A stretch of 64,000 bases of DNA from Lepidurus packardi. Taxonomy: Eukaryota; Arthropoda; Branchiopoda; Notostraca; Triopsidae. Both the position numbers and the translations under genes were made by a program. The notes beneath the pieces were generated by a model. It did not search any database. It had not been told where the DNA came from and saw only the letters and a list, made by a program, of their open reading frames with translations. The DNA is taken from positions 6,138,001-6,202,000 of the forward strand of contig JAKZAN010000004.1 in the NCBI GenBank assembly GCA_023053545.1, given 5' to 3'. This document shows, piece after piece, positions 1 through 12,300 of the stretch (its first letter is position 1; every line of letters begins with the position of its first letter).

Positions 1-178
1 CCCTCGTTGCCCAAAAAGAAAAAGAAATAATACAAAAAAGTTTCCAAAAATCGACTTCGGAGCATCGGATGCTGTGCGAGTGTGTGATAGAAAGACGCCA
101 TCTATAAAGAAAGAAATTTGTAGCCGACAAAGTTACATTCTTGATATTATTTCCCTCACAATACACCATCGTTAAATC
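1..178 (+). other. Probable 5' untranslated region or proximal upstream of TCF
   Basis: This sequence lies directly before the first TCF coding exon and has no obvious splice acceptor next to the ATG, so it is probably leader. The sequence around the start is AAATCATGC. No TATA box or initiator could be placed with confidence. Confidence 0.4.
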
Positions 179-328
179 ATGCCGCATGTGAGTGGAGTCG
201 ACGCGGACGATTTAAACACTGATGAAGTGAAAGTGTTCAAAGAAGAAGATCACGAGGAAGAAGAAAGACCCCCGGATGTGGATAATGTGGGCGAGGATAA
301 AACCAGCCTCATCACGGAATCCGAAGAA
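179..328 (+). CDS. pan: TCF exon 1: beta-catenin-binding domain
   Basis: Fifty codons ending in phase 0 at a GTAATG donor. The peptide begins [20 protein letters not shown] and continues with a run of Glu/Asp. The DDL...VxxFKEE pattern followed by acidic residues is the beta-catenin-binding signature of TCF/LEF N-termini (compare DDLGANDELISFKDE in vertebrates). The reading frame stays open past the donor to 421, but that tail is Phe/Asn-rich intronic translation. Confidence 0.9.
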
Positions 329-3300
329 GTAATGTACAATTTTTTTCCTTCTCCGTTTAAACGCTATTTTAAGAATATCCTAAAATTTCAAGAAATATTT
401 AACATTTTAAGAAATATGTAAACATTTTAGGAAACATCTAAAAAAATGTAAGAAATATCTTACTTTTTAAGAAATATCTTATAAAAATTAGAAATATCTT
501 AAAATTTATACAAATATTTAAAAAAATATGAAACATCTGGAAATTTTATTTTGGTACTATTGATGTAATTTGATGTATCTGTAGTTCAAATTTCAAATTT
601 CTAGTTTATCCTTGTCAAGTTCATCCCATAGACCATAGAAAGTCCGGCGGAGAGATTAAGAGTAAATTTCTTTGAATTACCATCTGAGGGTTTAGGAAAA
701 GGTTGTGGGGGGTGGGGGATGGGTGATAGGCAAAATAGGGTTGGTTTTGCATTTCGCCTTCATCACCTCACGTCCGTTTGCCTCCCCAGGGCCAATTCGC
801 GTGTCGTTGATAAGGCCTGTAGGGATAAAAGAGAATGACAAGTCCGCAAAAATTAGAATTTAGGAATCTTGGGGTTTGGGTTCTGGGGCTTCTCCTTTCA
901 CCTTGGCTCAACTTGGGCAGACAAGGGTCTAATTAACGGTTGGGTGCCTAAATCATCTCTGGCTTAAGCTCTTATCACAAGTAGCGAAGGAAAAAGATTT
1001 TTCTGTTTTTTTTTTCTACAGGGACTAAATACAGTTTGTATTGCGTCAGAAAAAGGGAAAAATAAGACGCGAAAGGGAAAAGGTTGTGGAAATGGAAATC
1101 CAGCGTTTGGCACGCGTTTTCATAGCGCGCGCTTGTTTCCAAAATAACGCGGCAGCTTTTCCACGGAAACTTCCGCCGCCCTAGCCTTGTCTAGTTTAGT
1201 AAAGATCGGCTTGCGTTTTGGCCGTGCTCCCTTTGCGCTTCCTATAGAGTCGCAAGCGACAAAATTGCAATGCATGTTGTGGAGGGGAGAAGAATGTCGT
1301 CTTCTCTTGTTCTTGTCGCTGCGCCAAACCTCCTCTTCTCGAATAAGCACAAGTTTTTAAAGTTTGGCGCGTATGGAAAAGATGCCAGGGAGAAGGAAAA
1401 CAAAAACGAACACACTTTTTTCAGTTTTGGGCGTTTGGGGTATAGTATATACACGTTTAGTTTTTTAAGAAGCAGTGTAGACGGAGTTGTAAGGAAGGGA
1501 AACGAAAGGAATATAGGAATATACAAAACGGAAAAGGGAACAGACGAGGTTTGAGAAGGAATAGAGGAAGACACGCGGGAAGGAAAAGAATTGAATGTGA
1601 AACGAAAAAGAAAAGGAAAAGAAGCAAGGGAGAGCTTTTCTACGAAAATAGCCACCGCCGTTTTGGTAGCTCTGTTGCCGTGTAGTGTAACTTGCCCTAT
1701 CGCTTTTTCCCCCTTAAATAATATTAATATTTTTTTATATTTATTTTTTAAAGGCAAAAGAAGGAAATCTTTAGGTTGCTGCCAGAAAATTCGTCCAAAA
1801 AGGATCTTGGGGACTTTCATAATTTTCTATTTTTAAAGAAAGGAAAATCTGGGATGACTGATGCTAATTACAGTACTCTAGTTTAATTAATCCACGTTTA
1901 TATGTAACGAATATGTAATGTACCATTAATTTTGTATTCAATGCATAGGGAAAATCGTCCACAGTTCCGGGTCAGAGTTATGCGTCCAAACACAGTCTGC
2001 GACCAGAGTCCAGTTCCATTTTTGGTAAGTTATTCCACAATCCTGCTTTGTCATTTGCAGGTTCGCTCTTTGTTGTTTCATTTGACTCGTTTTCATTGAG
2101 ATTGTTTTGTTTTTAAGAAAGGAAAAGAAAATCTTATTAGAAAATAAGCAAAAGTTAAGAAGACAGGGTATGAAATGTGAAATTTTATCAGAGCTGACGC
2201 CCTGTGCTGGTTAACCCTGTTGTGAACTGGGCATTGACGCTTGAATGCCCCAGCAAGATAAAAACGTATATCGTTTGGGTTGCCATCCGACGGACGGGGT
2301 TCTTCCAGGCCCTTCCTTTGCAACTTTTTTGATTGTGCCGAGATACTCCAGCGAGTAAACCCCCGTCTCAAAGGTTGTTGTGTGTCTGTGTGAGTTGGGA
2401 AACATCTTTTCACTCTTAAACCAATACCTTCCCATAACAAAAGAGAAGCTTTTCAACTTCTTAGCCATACAGACAAAAATAATTATATAATAATAATAAT
2501 ATAAATAGTAATAATACCCACTTCCTTTTGTTCAAAAGATGAACTTTTGTCATCAAAATCAATGTGGAAATAAATAAAGCAACCAACAATAGACGCAAGC
2601 CTACGTTGGGATTAAATTACGTTAAAAAATAATGTAAATATAATAATAATAATTGTGTTCCATAATAATAAAACTTGTAGCCTTTGCGTACCACTGGAGA
2701 CTGTTAGACGCTTTCTATATAGCTAAAAAAAAGTCAGATTTTAAAAGTTTTTAGACTCAAAAGAAATCGTCACATTTTACTTAGAAAAGTAATAAGAAAG
2801 GAAAAAAGCATTTGTATTCGCCAATAGTCCATGGAGTTGTTTTATAGCCTTAGTTGTGGTCGTTTCCGAAGCCAAAAAAGGGATTAAAAAGTGGCGAAAG
2901 TTTCGCAATAGTTTTATGGCAATACTTCCGCCGATTTTAATTGTTTGATTATAAGATGAAACACCAGCGAAACGAAAAAAAAGTCATGGAACAATGGCTT
3001 TTTCAATGGTTTGGTTTGGAATTGTAAGTGTGAAGATACCTCCAGCTGAGAGATCAAGTTGCAAAGTTAAGAAGTTTATTTTTATTTTTTAAATAGAAAG
3101 AAAAGAGGGCGAATTTACTCTGCCTTTTCAGCTCCTCCCCTTACCCTACCGAAGTCAAACAACCCTTTTCTGACTATGTTTTATGTGTATATAACAGACA
3201 AAGTGTGAGCGTGTGAAGGGATATTAGACAGGTTGCAAAGGTTGGGAAAAGGGGGGAAGCAAATCACCCAAGTAAACTTCACCTCGACTCACCCCATTAG

Positions 3301-6300
3301 TCTAAACCAAACCCCCCTATACTGCCTAACTTTTTTGGCCTGCTTTTGGGGTCCCGAACTAGACTGAACTGAAAGGCCAAGAGTGTATGTGTGTGTTGGA
3401 GTTTGAAGATGTTTCGCTGCTGGTGATCAACAGAGAAGGGGAAAAAAAAAGAAAAACCGAAGACTAAGGTGGCTTCTATTCTTCACCCCCCTTTTGGGAA
3501 GCTTAACTCTTACCCAGTTTTAGCTTGTGTTTTGCTGTATGCACACGAGAAGCACAAACATTCTGCTAAACAGGCCTAACCACTTATGTTGTATGTCAAG
3601 TAAAAACACAAGACAGCTTCGTCTTTTCTCTTTTTTTTCTTCTTTGTTTTCAAATTCTGCCTCTTGATATATTTTCAAGAAATTTAGCTTCACGTCAAAG
3701 GTTTTCTTGCGTTTCTTCCCCGCATTATTGCAAGACTTATGTGCGGTTTGGAGCTAGTAAGTACACGTCATTGTAGTTTGAAACCAAAGTTTTTAAGCAC
3801 CCTCATTAAAGTGAGCTAATTTTGTACATTTTTTTTTTTTGGTTCTAGCATGTCGGCTAACAATGCAGAAAGGGAGGCTAACGCGTTTGCAACAATTTTG
3901 AGCGTTTCGGTATGCTTATCCCCAAGTTTTGCTTAGGGCGCCAATTTTGAGTCTCAAACTCGGTGCAATTTGTGCCGAGGCCCTTAATGGCATTCTGTTT
4001 TGTACCGAAGGCTTTCACCACCTGGCTCAAGCTATTGGTGTGTCTGGTCTCGTAAAATATGGCAATATATGGGTAATCTTGGTGACGTGTGAGATTAGAT
4101 GGGAGTCGGTAAAAAAAATGAAACAAAAAGTTTCAAAACAAGCGAAGCAAAAGCCCCTTGTAAAACGATTAGTAAGGAGTTTGCGTTTTTCCCGTATTGG
4201 CTGCTAATGAGCCCGCAATTTTCGACTTGAAAACAAGAGCTTTTCTGCTTTTCCTTTTTTTACGAGGCTACCTGGGAGAGTTTTCGTGAAGGTATTTCTG
4301 GCACTGGGACGAAACATATTCCATCTAATGAGCAACGCGATCTTTGTCTTTAATTTCTGTCAAGCACCATTCCAAGCCCATATTTTAAACCAAAAATGTC
4401 CTGCAGGTTTTTTCCTCGGTCCGTGAAGCTAAAAATGTGTATTCCAAACTTGGACTGCGTGTTCAAAAGGTTAGAATTCTTTCCGTTCAGATGGAAGTTT
4501 CTAATGTGGACGTCTTATGGAAGTGATTGGCCACGAACGTAGCATCGTAGCGCAAATCCGGCTTGCCAGGAAGGCGCGGCGAAGGGACATTATGACACAA
4601 TAGGCGAAACATACAGAAGGCACACCGCTAACTTGTAGGGTTACTCCGGGCTAGGCTTCGGACCTGGACTACGCTGTCCAGACGTCTTATGGACATGATT
4701 GTTCCGGAACGTAGCATCGTAGCGTGGCCGGGTTCGTAGCGTAACTCCGGCTTGCCAGAACGGCCGCGGCAAAGGGACATTATGACGCAATAGGGTAGAA
4801 AGAGGGCACACCGGCAACTTGTAGGGTTTACTCTGGCCTAGGCCTCGAGCCTGGACAGTTTGGATCCCGAACCGTTACACTTGTTGCCTGCATGGGGATG
4901 AGGTGGTTCCAGAAACAGATACAGTTTAGGTTTGTGCGTTAAAAAGGTTAACGTATTGGCTCGGGTCATTTTTTTTGGCGCCTTGTCTCTCTATTTATAA
5001 AATACGACACACGTCCTTTAGCACATGAGGTATAAAAGTGAGCTTGACACTCGGGAATGGTTAACGTGACATGACAGGTGTGCCACACGCCATCACGCGC
5101 CAATGAAGTTCTTTTTTCCTTCAAAATTTGCGACTTGTTTTACTTTACCGTTTCCATGTGCAGTAACCTTTCCCAACCTCATTTCCTCCTGTGTTTTCTA
5201 CGGTAATCTTTGCGAACGCAAAGTTGGCGGGACACAACAGAGAAACGTGCAAGCCCACATTTTTCGCGACGGAAATGGGCTCTCGTTAACGTTCTCTGGA
5301 GTTGTTTTGGGAACTCAGGGATCCTTCTTTCATTGTTGTGGCTTTCGGAAGAAGAGCCTTATATCGTTAGTGTACAAATTTGGAGTCAGCTTTGTTTCAT
5401 TGTTGAAGTTTTTCTGTTTTTGAATCACGTTTTTATGCATTATTGCGGTTTTGCAGATACAGTAGGTGCCGCTTATTGTGATCACTGGCTATGAGAATCA
5501 ACCGCTTTATGGAATCAAACTTTTAAGGACCTATTCACGAGGGTGAAATTCATAGCATTTTAGTCTGTTATTAGAATCACACTTTCGGATAATAGAATCA
5601 ATTTCAAAAGAATCTTCACATGCACAGTAACGAAACTACAGTAGTGATTGCTACATGGACTTTGCATATTGACCAATGATATAGATTTTGCATTGTTCTG
5701 ATCAATCCTGTCATTTCCAACCTACTAGTACGCGTAGGGGGAATTCCCTTCTAAACTCCCCAGTCAATTAAGGGAGCAGGTTATTCAATTGAATGACCAG
5801 TTCCATTAATTGCCTGCCAAAACTAGAGGGGATATCGCGTCGAGAACCCTACCTAAGCGTAAGAGTAGGCTTCAAAGGCGTAATGTTAGTTGTGTCTTAA
5901 CCGTGTGTTTATATAAAAATGGCGACGAGCAAGAAGCGTTGATTTCAATTTAAAGGAGAAGTTGCGGCGCATTGAAGTATATGACAAGTTGAATTTAAAT
6001 GATTTGTCACAAAGGGAAGCGGCCGTTAAGTCAAGAATTTCTCAATCGTCTCTATAGAAATTGTTGAGAAATCGTTACGAAATAAACAATAGAGGGTGTA
6101 TTGAATCTAGAAAATGGAAACGTGTGGGAAAGAGTCAAAAAGTAAACGATGCGTTGTTTCTTGGTTTAAATAAGCCAGTTCGCTTCACGCGCCGATTAAT
6201 CGTAGCGTTCTATTGCAGTTTCACGTGACAGAAGAACGCCGATTAATAGAATCAATATTCACATGACAAACCTGATCACAATAAGCAGCATCTACTGTAT

Positions 6301-9300
6301 TTGAGGGAGTCTTGTAACTTCATGTATGTAGTTTTCCAGTTGATGCGTTTTGGATCATTGATGATTAAATTTTTTGTGGTCTTCTTGAATGAGTCTTTTT
6401 CCGGACTTTAATGAGTGTACTTTTGCAAGCATGGAGGCAGTTTTGTACTGATTGGTGTAGGTTTGAAGTCTATTTTGGATTCATTGTTGGAGTCATTCCC
6501 GGCGTGTAGAGTTCTGGACTGTTTACCTTTAACTCGCGCCTAATGTTTGACTGACGCGTGTTTTACCGTGAGTTAGTGTTGTAGTATAGTGACGATGGTA
6601 TTGATGAAAGGTATAATTTGAACACCGCAAACGAACGTCGGTCTTGTTTGTCTTTCATTACTATTGCTCCCACTTACCGAGTAACCGACAGGTTACACGT
6701 CCACTTTTGTATTTCGGCGTGTCTGGGCGACTGAATTTACAGCCCGCGTTATTTACGGGTCTTATTTATGGACTTCGCACTATCGATTTTTTTCCAAGAC
6801 ACTCTTTTTATTATGATTCCCAACTGTTTACATTTTATTTATTTTTTATTTCTTTTGATATAGGACGTGGATTGGAGTCCCTGTCTCATGCATCGCCACT
6901 CAACATGGGTTACTTGGTGTCTCATTATCCCTACCATAACGGCATGGGATCGTCCTTACCGGTGTCAATGGTAAGTCACCTCATTTGCATAACCGTTAAC
7001 ATTAAAGATAGTTGCATTAGACTGGGTATTTGTGTGTGTACTTGTACTGACATGTAGAGCGAAAAAAATACCAGTAGAACATGTCTGGTGGGAGAAAAAA
7101 TTGAACTGTGGAACAGTAAGGCTTGCTAGGTTTTTAGGTAAAATAGCATCTGACTGGTTCTCCGCTTTACAAGTCTTGTTTATCCAACATGCATTCTTTG
7201 ACATGGGGAGCGGGAAAAAAAAGTAAATAAAATAAAGAGGGCCAGGTAAAATAAGCAAAGGTGGCGGTGAATCGGGTAAAAGAAGAGGGGGGTACCTTGT
7301 TGTTGAAGCCCTTCGTGTGTAATGCCGAGCCTAGTAACGGGTCAAAAAGTCAGCCATTTTTTTGTATAGTTTTTGTCTCATTTTTATTCCAAGCTGTTTT
7401 GGGCCAAGGAGTACGTTATTTTTATAACGCCCGTTGGGTGCGAGGCTCCTCGTTGGCGCCCAATTCATGATGGCGGAGGCATGACAATGAATTGAAGAAA
7501 CCTGAAGCTCATGCAAAAGAGTTAAAAAGGTCTTAAAGCCAAGGTGAAGCCAAAGAAAGACGATAAGTAAAGAGTGTAGAAGGAGGAGGAGAACAGTTTT
7601 TGAGGTGGTCAGCCATAGTGATGCGATGGACAGCAGAGATGATTTTTTTTTTCTTTTCTTTTCTTTTTTTGGTTTACTCTACTTGTTGCCTCAAGGGGAT
7701 CTGCATAGTTAGATGCGGGCCCAGGTAACCGGTTTGGGCTTTGACACCAAACGTCGGTTCGAATACGTTTCTCGTTTCGAATGCGAGTTGGGTAAGGTGG
7801 GGGGAAAGGGGGGTTGAGTTGGAAGGTAAAAAGGCAAAGGAAGAAACCATGCGTGTTAACAAGGGCGGGCAGGTAGAAAATGACGCTAACAAGCCACAGC
7901 TCCCAGCATTCTCTTATATACAAGCTCTCTACAACATACAACAGTCTTCCCAGTCTACAAGTATCGTGATTGCGATGGAAAATTGGCTGGCCCCAAACCA
8001 AACGAAACCAAACGGAGCGGGAGCGACATTCTTAGCGCACAGGTTTTTATGGACAAGTTTTACCTGGCAAGCATATCATCTTGAATGTCGTCCAACAAGC
8101 ACAAGTCTCGCCAGCTTCTGCTGTGTATTCGTGTGTGTATGGGGGGGGAGGGGAAATGCAAGCAAAAGGGGGTCTTGCCTGCCGGGCCAAAGAGGTATAT
8201 GTCATACTTAACACACGTTCCCTGACTACAACATACACATACACACATGCATATGCATGCTAGACAAGCTAGCTAGGCCTATGGCATCTAAAGTAACGGC
8301 TTTTCCAATGTCCCAACATCCGATACCCTCAACAAGGGCAGGAGCAAGATGTTTGAGAGGGAAAAAAAGACCACCTTTTCTATATGGAAAGGTAGGAGGA
8401 GGAGGAGAGTGTGGTGAGATGGTCCTTCAGATAACAAGACCAAGGTGTGGCACGATTGTTGAGTTGGTGGCATGGACTATGAACGACGGGGTTCCGGCTG
8501 CGGTCAACAATGCGCTTTTTTAAATTTTTTTTTAGTCCATCTGCATTTTAACTTGCCTTTTTACCCTTCATTCCAACAATTCCTTGCCTTTTCCCCTTGA
8601 TTTCGCACCATTTTAAAAAAAAAAACAGTAAACGAAATCCAAGTACAAATCAGACATTTTTTCCAGACAAAAGAGCGTCAAAACCTTCCCTAAATGGACA
8701 AAGTATACTTTTGTATGTGTTGTGTCTGAATACGATGTTTGGTAGGCTTAGCCATGTTCCATTTTCCACCTGATGCGTGGCACATGTCACTTCCTGACGG
8801 GACGCGATTTGGGGTGAGCCTCTGTATGTATATATACGTCATGTCAAAAAGGTGGGCTGGGTAAAACCTTCCTACCGAAAGCAGCTTATGATTTTCCCCA
8901 AACTTCCGTGACTCCGAAGGGAATTGCTGATCAAGATCCCCATACCCCTGCCCAGCCCCATACACCATACACCCCCGGAACAAGATTCTATAAATGCATA
9001 GAAAAACTCCCTAGAGTTTAAGAAGACGAAGAAGCAGTAGAGGTCAGATAATTAATGGATTCGGGGAGCCTTAAAAACTGTGGCCCACTGTTCTTTGTCT
9101 CTTCGTATTTGTAATCAGAAGTTTCGTTCTTAGTTTTTTTTTTGTTTTTTTTTTTGAGGGAGTGCTCAAATTGCCGTAGAGGTACCAAAGAGGCACCTTA
9201 GAGGATATCCCGAGTGTAAAAGGACCATAGAGGCACACAAGTTGAAGACGTTGACCAAGGCAGGGAGGGTTTTTGCTAAGGTTTGACAGACTTGCTTTCG

Positions 9301-12300
9301 CAGTAAGTAAAAGGAAGCCAGTACGCATTCCAATATAGGGTCCGGAGACCTTCGAGCCGTTTCGAATAAGAGAATAAAAGGGAGGGATAAAGGAGCCCAA
9401 GCAGGGGGTCATTTAAAAGTCTCCCCCCACCCAAAAAAAAGAATTTATAGTGAATTGTCCACTTGCCCTGTTTGAGCCCCAAAATTGAGGTCAAAAACCC
9501 CCTCAATTTTGTTTCCCTTTCTTAACTGTATGTGCTCTAGAATTACTGGGTCCTGTAAAGGGGAAGTGTGAGCATAATAAGAGAGAGAACGCAAGATGTG
9601 GTGGCAAAAATGTGCTCAGCCGTGAGCTCGCATTGGTAATATTGATGCAAGTTTTGAGGTTCTAGCTTTTCCCACGCTGTCGAACTAGGAACATTTCCTT
9701 CTTTTTAGTTTAAGAAGCGGAAACTGGTGGAATTGAGTTGGGGGTTCCTGGCGAGTGTGAAAAATGAAGTCCTATGTGTCGATTGAATTAGTAAAAGCCA
9801 AGTCGTCTTCCTGGTCCCACAGGAGTCAAGCAACTTCCACAGAGACCCCTAATTGTGGGAGGTTTCGCAAGATTGTTTTTTATTTATTTTTTTTCCTCGA
9901 CATTGCACATGGAGCTTGTTGACAGCTTGAAGACTTTTGGTCTCTTCTACCATTGCTTATTACTTTTACCCTCGGCATTTAAAGAAACGAGTAGGAAAAA
10001 TTAAGGAAAAAGGGGTCGAGTGAAAAAAAAGAAGAGAAGAGGGTACTGTATATCTTTTTCATACCGAGTGGATCAAAGTCAAGACAAGCTACGTTGGTGG
10101 TGTGAGAAACCAGTAATTACATTTTTTTGTAGCCGTCTTTTCCTGACAAGGTAGTTAAGAATTGCAATCGACGACTTCCGTTGGACGAGGTATACAGGTG
10201 CATTTGTTTCGTAATTTCAGGATAAAAACTTTCAGGCCTGTTGTGGATTTAAAAGAGGTGAGAGATTAAAAAACAGGTAAATCCTTTCTAGGTGAAAAAG
10301 TCAAAGGGAGGATTTCCTTTATAATTGGAATAGTGAGTTCATAGTTATTCGCTGTAAAAATTTCTTAAAAATTTCCTTAATTTTTTTTGTAATTTCTTTA
10401 AAAATGTCTTAATTACTGTAAAAATTTTAATACATTTCTGTACATATTTCTTAAAATTTCTGTAGAAGTACTTCAAAAGAGTTGTAAACTGGGGTAAAGG
10501 TTAGAAAGACAGAAAAGTTGCATTATTTTGAGTATGTATTGGAGTTTCTATAATTGTGCCGAACGTTTTCACTTCACAAGCAAAGTGATATAGGAATACA
10601 AAATGGAAAAAATGGGGTAAAAATAGAAAAGGAGGGAAATTTTTATGTATATGGAAGTATAAAAAGGCAGGGTCAAGCTAAAAAGCGAGATGTTTCGTCT
10701 AGCCAGCATTATGCCCATTACCACCAACCAGAGCTTTATTTTTCAAGAGTTTTATTATCGGACCCTTAGTCACGCACGCTAGGAGAAACTCTTTAACTTG
10801 GAATTATTTTTTTATTTTCTTGAAAAGCTACAGCCAGTTTCTTTTAACGGACTTGGTAAACTGGACTCTCGGGTGAGGTTTGAGAGGTTGGGGAAATTCC
10901 TTTCCTGGCTGAGCATATGGGCAAATAGCCATATCGTATTCCTGCAGACTCGCCGATTGAATCGACACAAAAAGGGCCCAAAGAATTGAGACAGTCTATG
11001 TTATCATCCTGTTTTTTGTATTATTTTTTTTCTTTGAACCCAAAGTCCCCTTTTTCAGTTTCCAATCTTGAAATGATAGGACGAAACAGAGAAGAGTCTT
11101 GGTTCGCCCAAGGTACTTTATACTTGTGGTTGAGTTTTTTTTTTTTGTCGTGGGGGGGGGGGGGTTAATATGAGCCCGAGATTGTCACGCTGGGGCTATT
11201 AAAGCTCTCAAGAAGAAAGAATTGTAGGTATGGTCGGTAAAAAGGATCGTAACAAGAAGCCAAAGAGCTTTTCCTTCCCTTATTTTCATTCTTGTAAGAC
11301 CAGTCCGGGAAGTTTTGCACGCAAACTAGGGCTTTTTTATGTGCCCTTGTCTCCCCCCCATTTTTTTTTTTGTGTAATGTGTTAACTAGGGTAAGGCTGA
11401 TTGAAGGGAACAGGACCAGCTTTTAAAGAGTTGCGAAATGAAAAAGACAAAAAGGTAAGAAAAAGTACTTGGGTGGGGGGGGGGAGTTGTATTGTCCCAA
11501 TCCAAGTCCAAACGGTGAGATTTTATGGTGTACTTTCGTGGGCTTTTATGTGGCTAATGAGGGATATCACATTAAAAGCCAAGCGATTTGCCAGGATGAA
11601 ATACTGCAAGGTGTGGAATCTTTCTTCTGCTATTGTTCTTTTTTTAATTTCTTTTTTTGGGGGATCCAGTGACGGGTATTGTTGCGCCCCTCGAGCTTCT
11701 CTATCGCCGCGCATCTTCAATCTTCATGTTTTATATTATGCCATGTGTTGGTCTCACTCTCTCTCTTACTGCCCAGCTAATCCTGCTCGTAAGGGGTTTT
11801 GAGCGTTGGCATGGCAAAAGAGCGGTCATTGTGGGGCGTCATGCAATCGACTGTGACGAATGAGGTAAATTTGCAGGGGCTGATAAAAAGTCAAGGCTAC
11901 TCTACCCTCAGGAACTATAAGAGAGGTGCTTGCTGGTTAATCAAGGCCTCAATTTATGTTGGATAATTTGCCAAACAAGCTTGATGCCCAGCTTCTCTTT
12001 TCTTATGCTCGTGTCTCTTAGACTATAATTACTTCAAACGCTTGAAAATTCTACACTTTTCTTAGGAAACGTCACCCAGCTGCTTTTCTACCATACAAGT
12101 ACAAGTGATCCAAAAGCAATAACAGTAGTGAACAAAATATTGCTAATCGCAATGAACAATTACCATTTAGATCAATAATGCAAAAAATATTGCTAAAATA
12201 TATATAATATAAATCGACAAGTAAAATAAATATATAATAAAATAAAATAAAATATATAAGAGTATAAATAAGAGTAATAAGTATATAGTATAATAATAAT

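Larger units (their letters stand above)
2025..6863 (+). other. TCF intron 2
   Basis: Intron of 4,839 bp. It contains a two-unit tandem duplication (4510-4858) and a pogo/Tigger-like transposon (5460-6297), listed separately. The rest is T-rich and A-rich non-coding sequence with no recognisable gene. Confidence 0.6.

Noticed and set aside
1242-1836. Overlapping open frames on both strands in TCF intron 1
   Set aside because: No recognisable motif, and the frames mirror each other in purine-rich sequence; no matching splice phase.
7741-8211. Longest open frame in early intron 3 (156 codons, plus strand)
   Set aside because: No domain, low-complexity composition, overlapping frames open on both strands, and no splice pair in phase with TCF exons.
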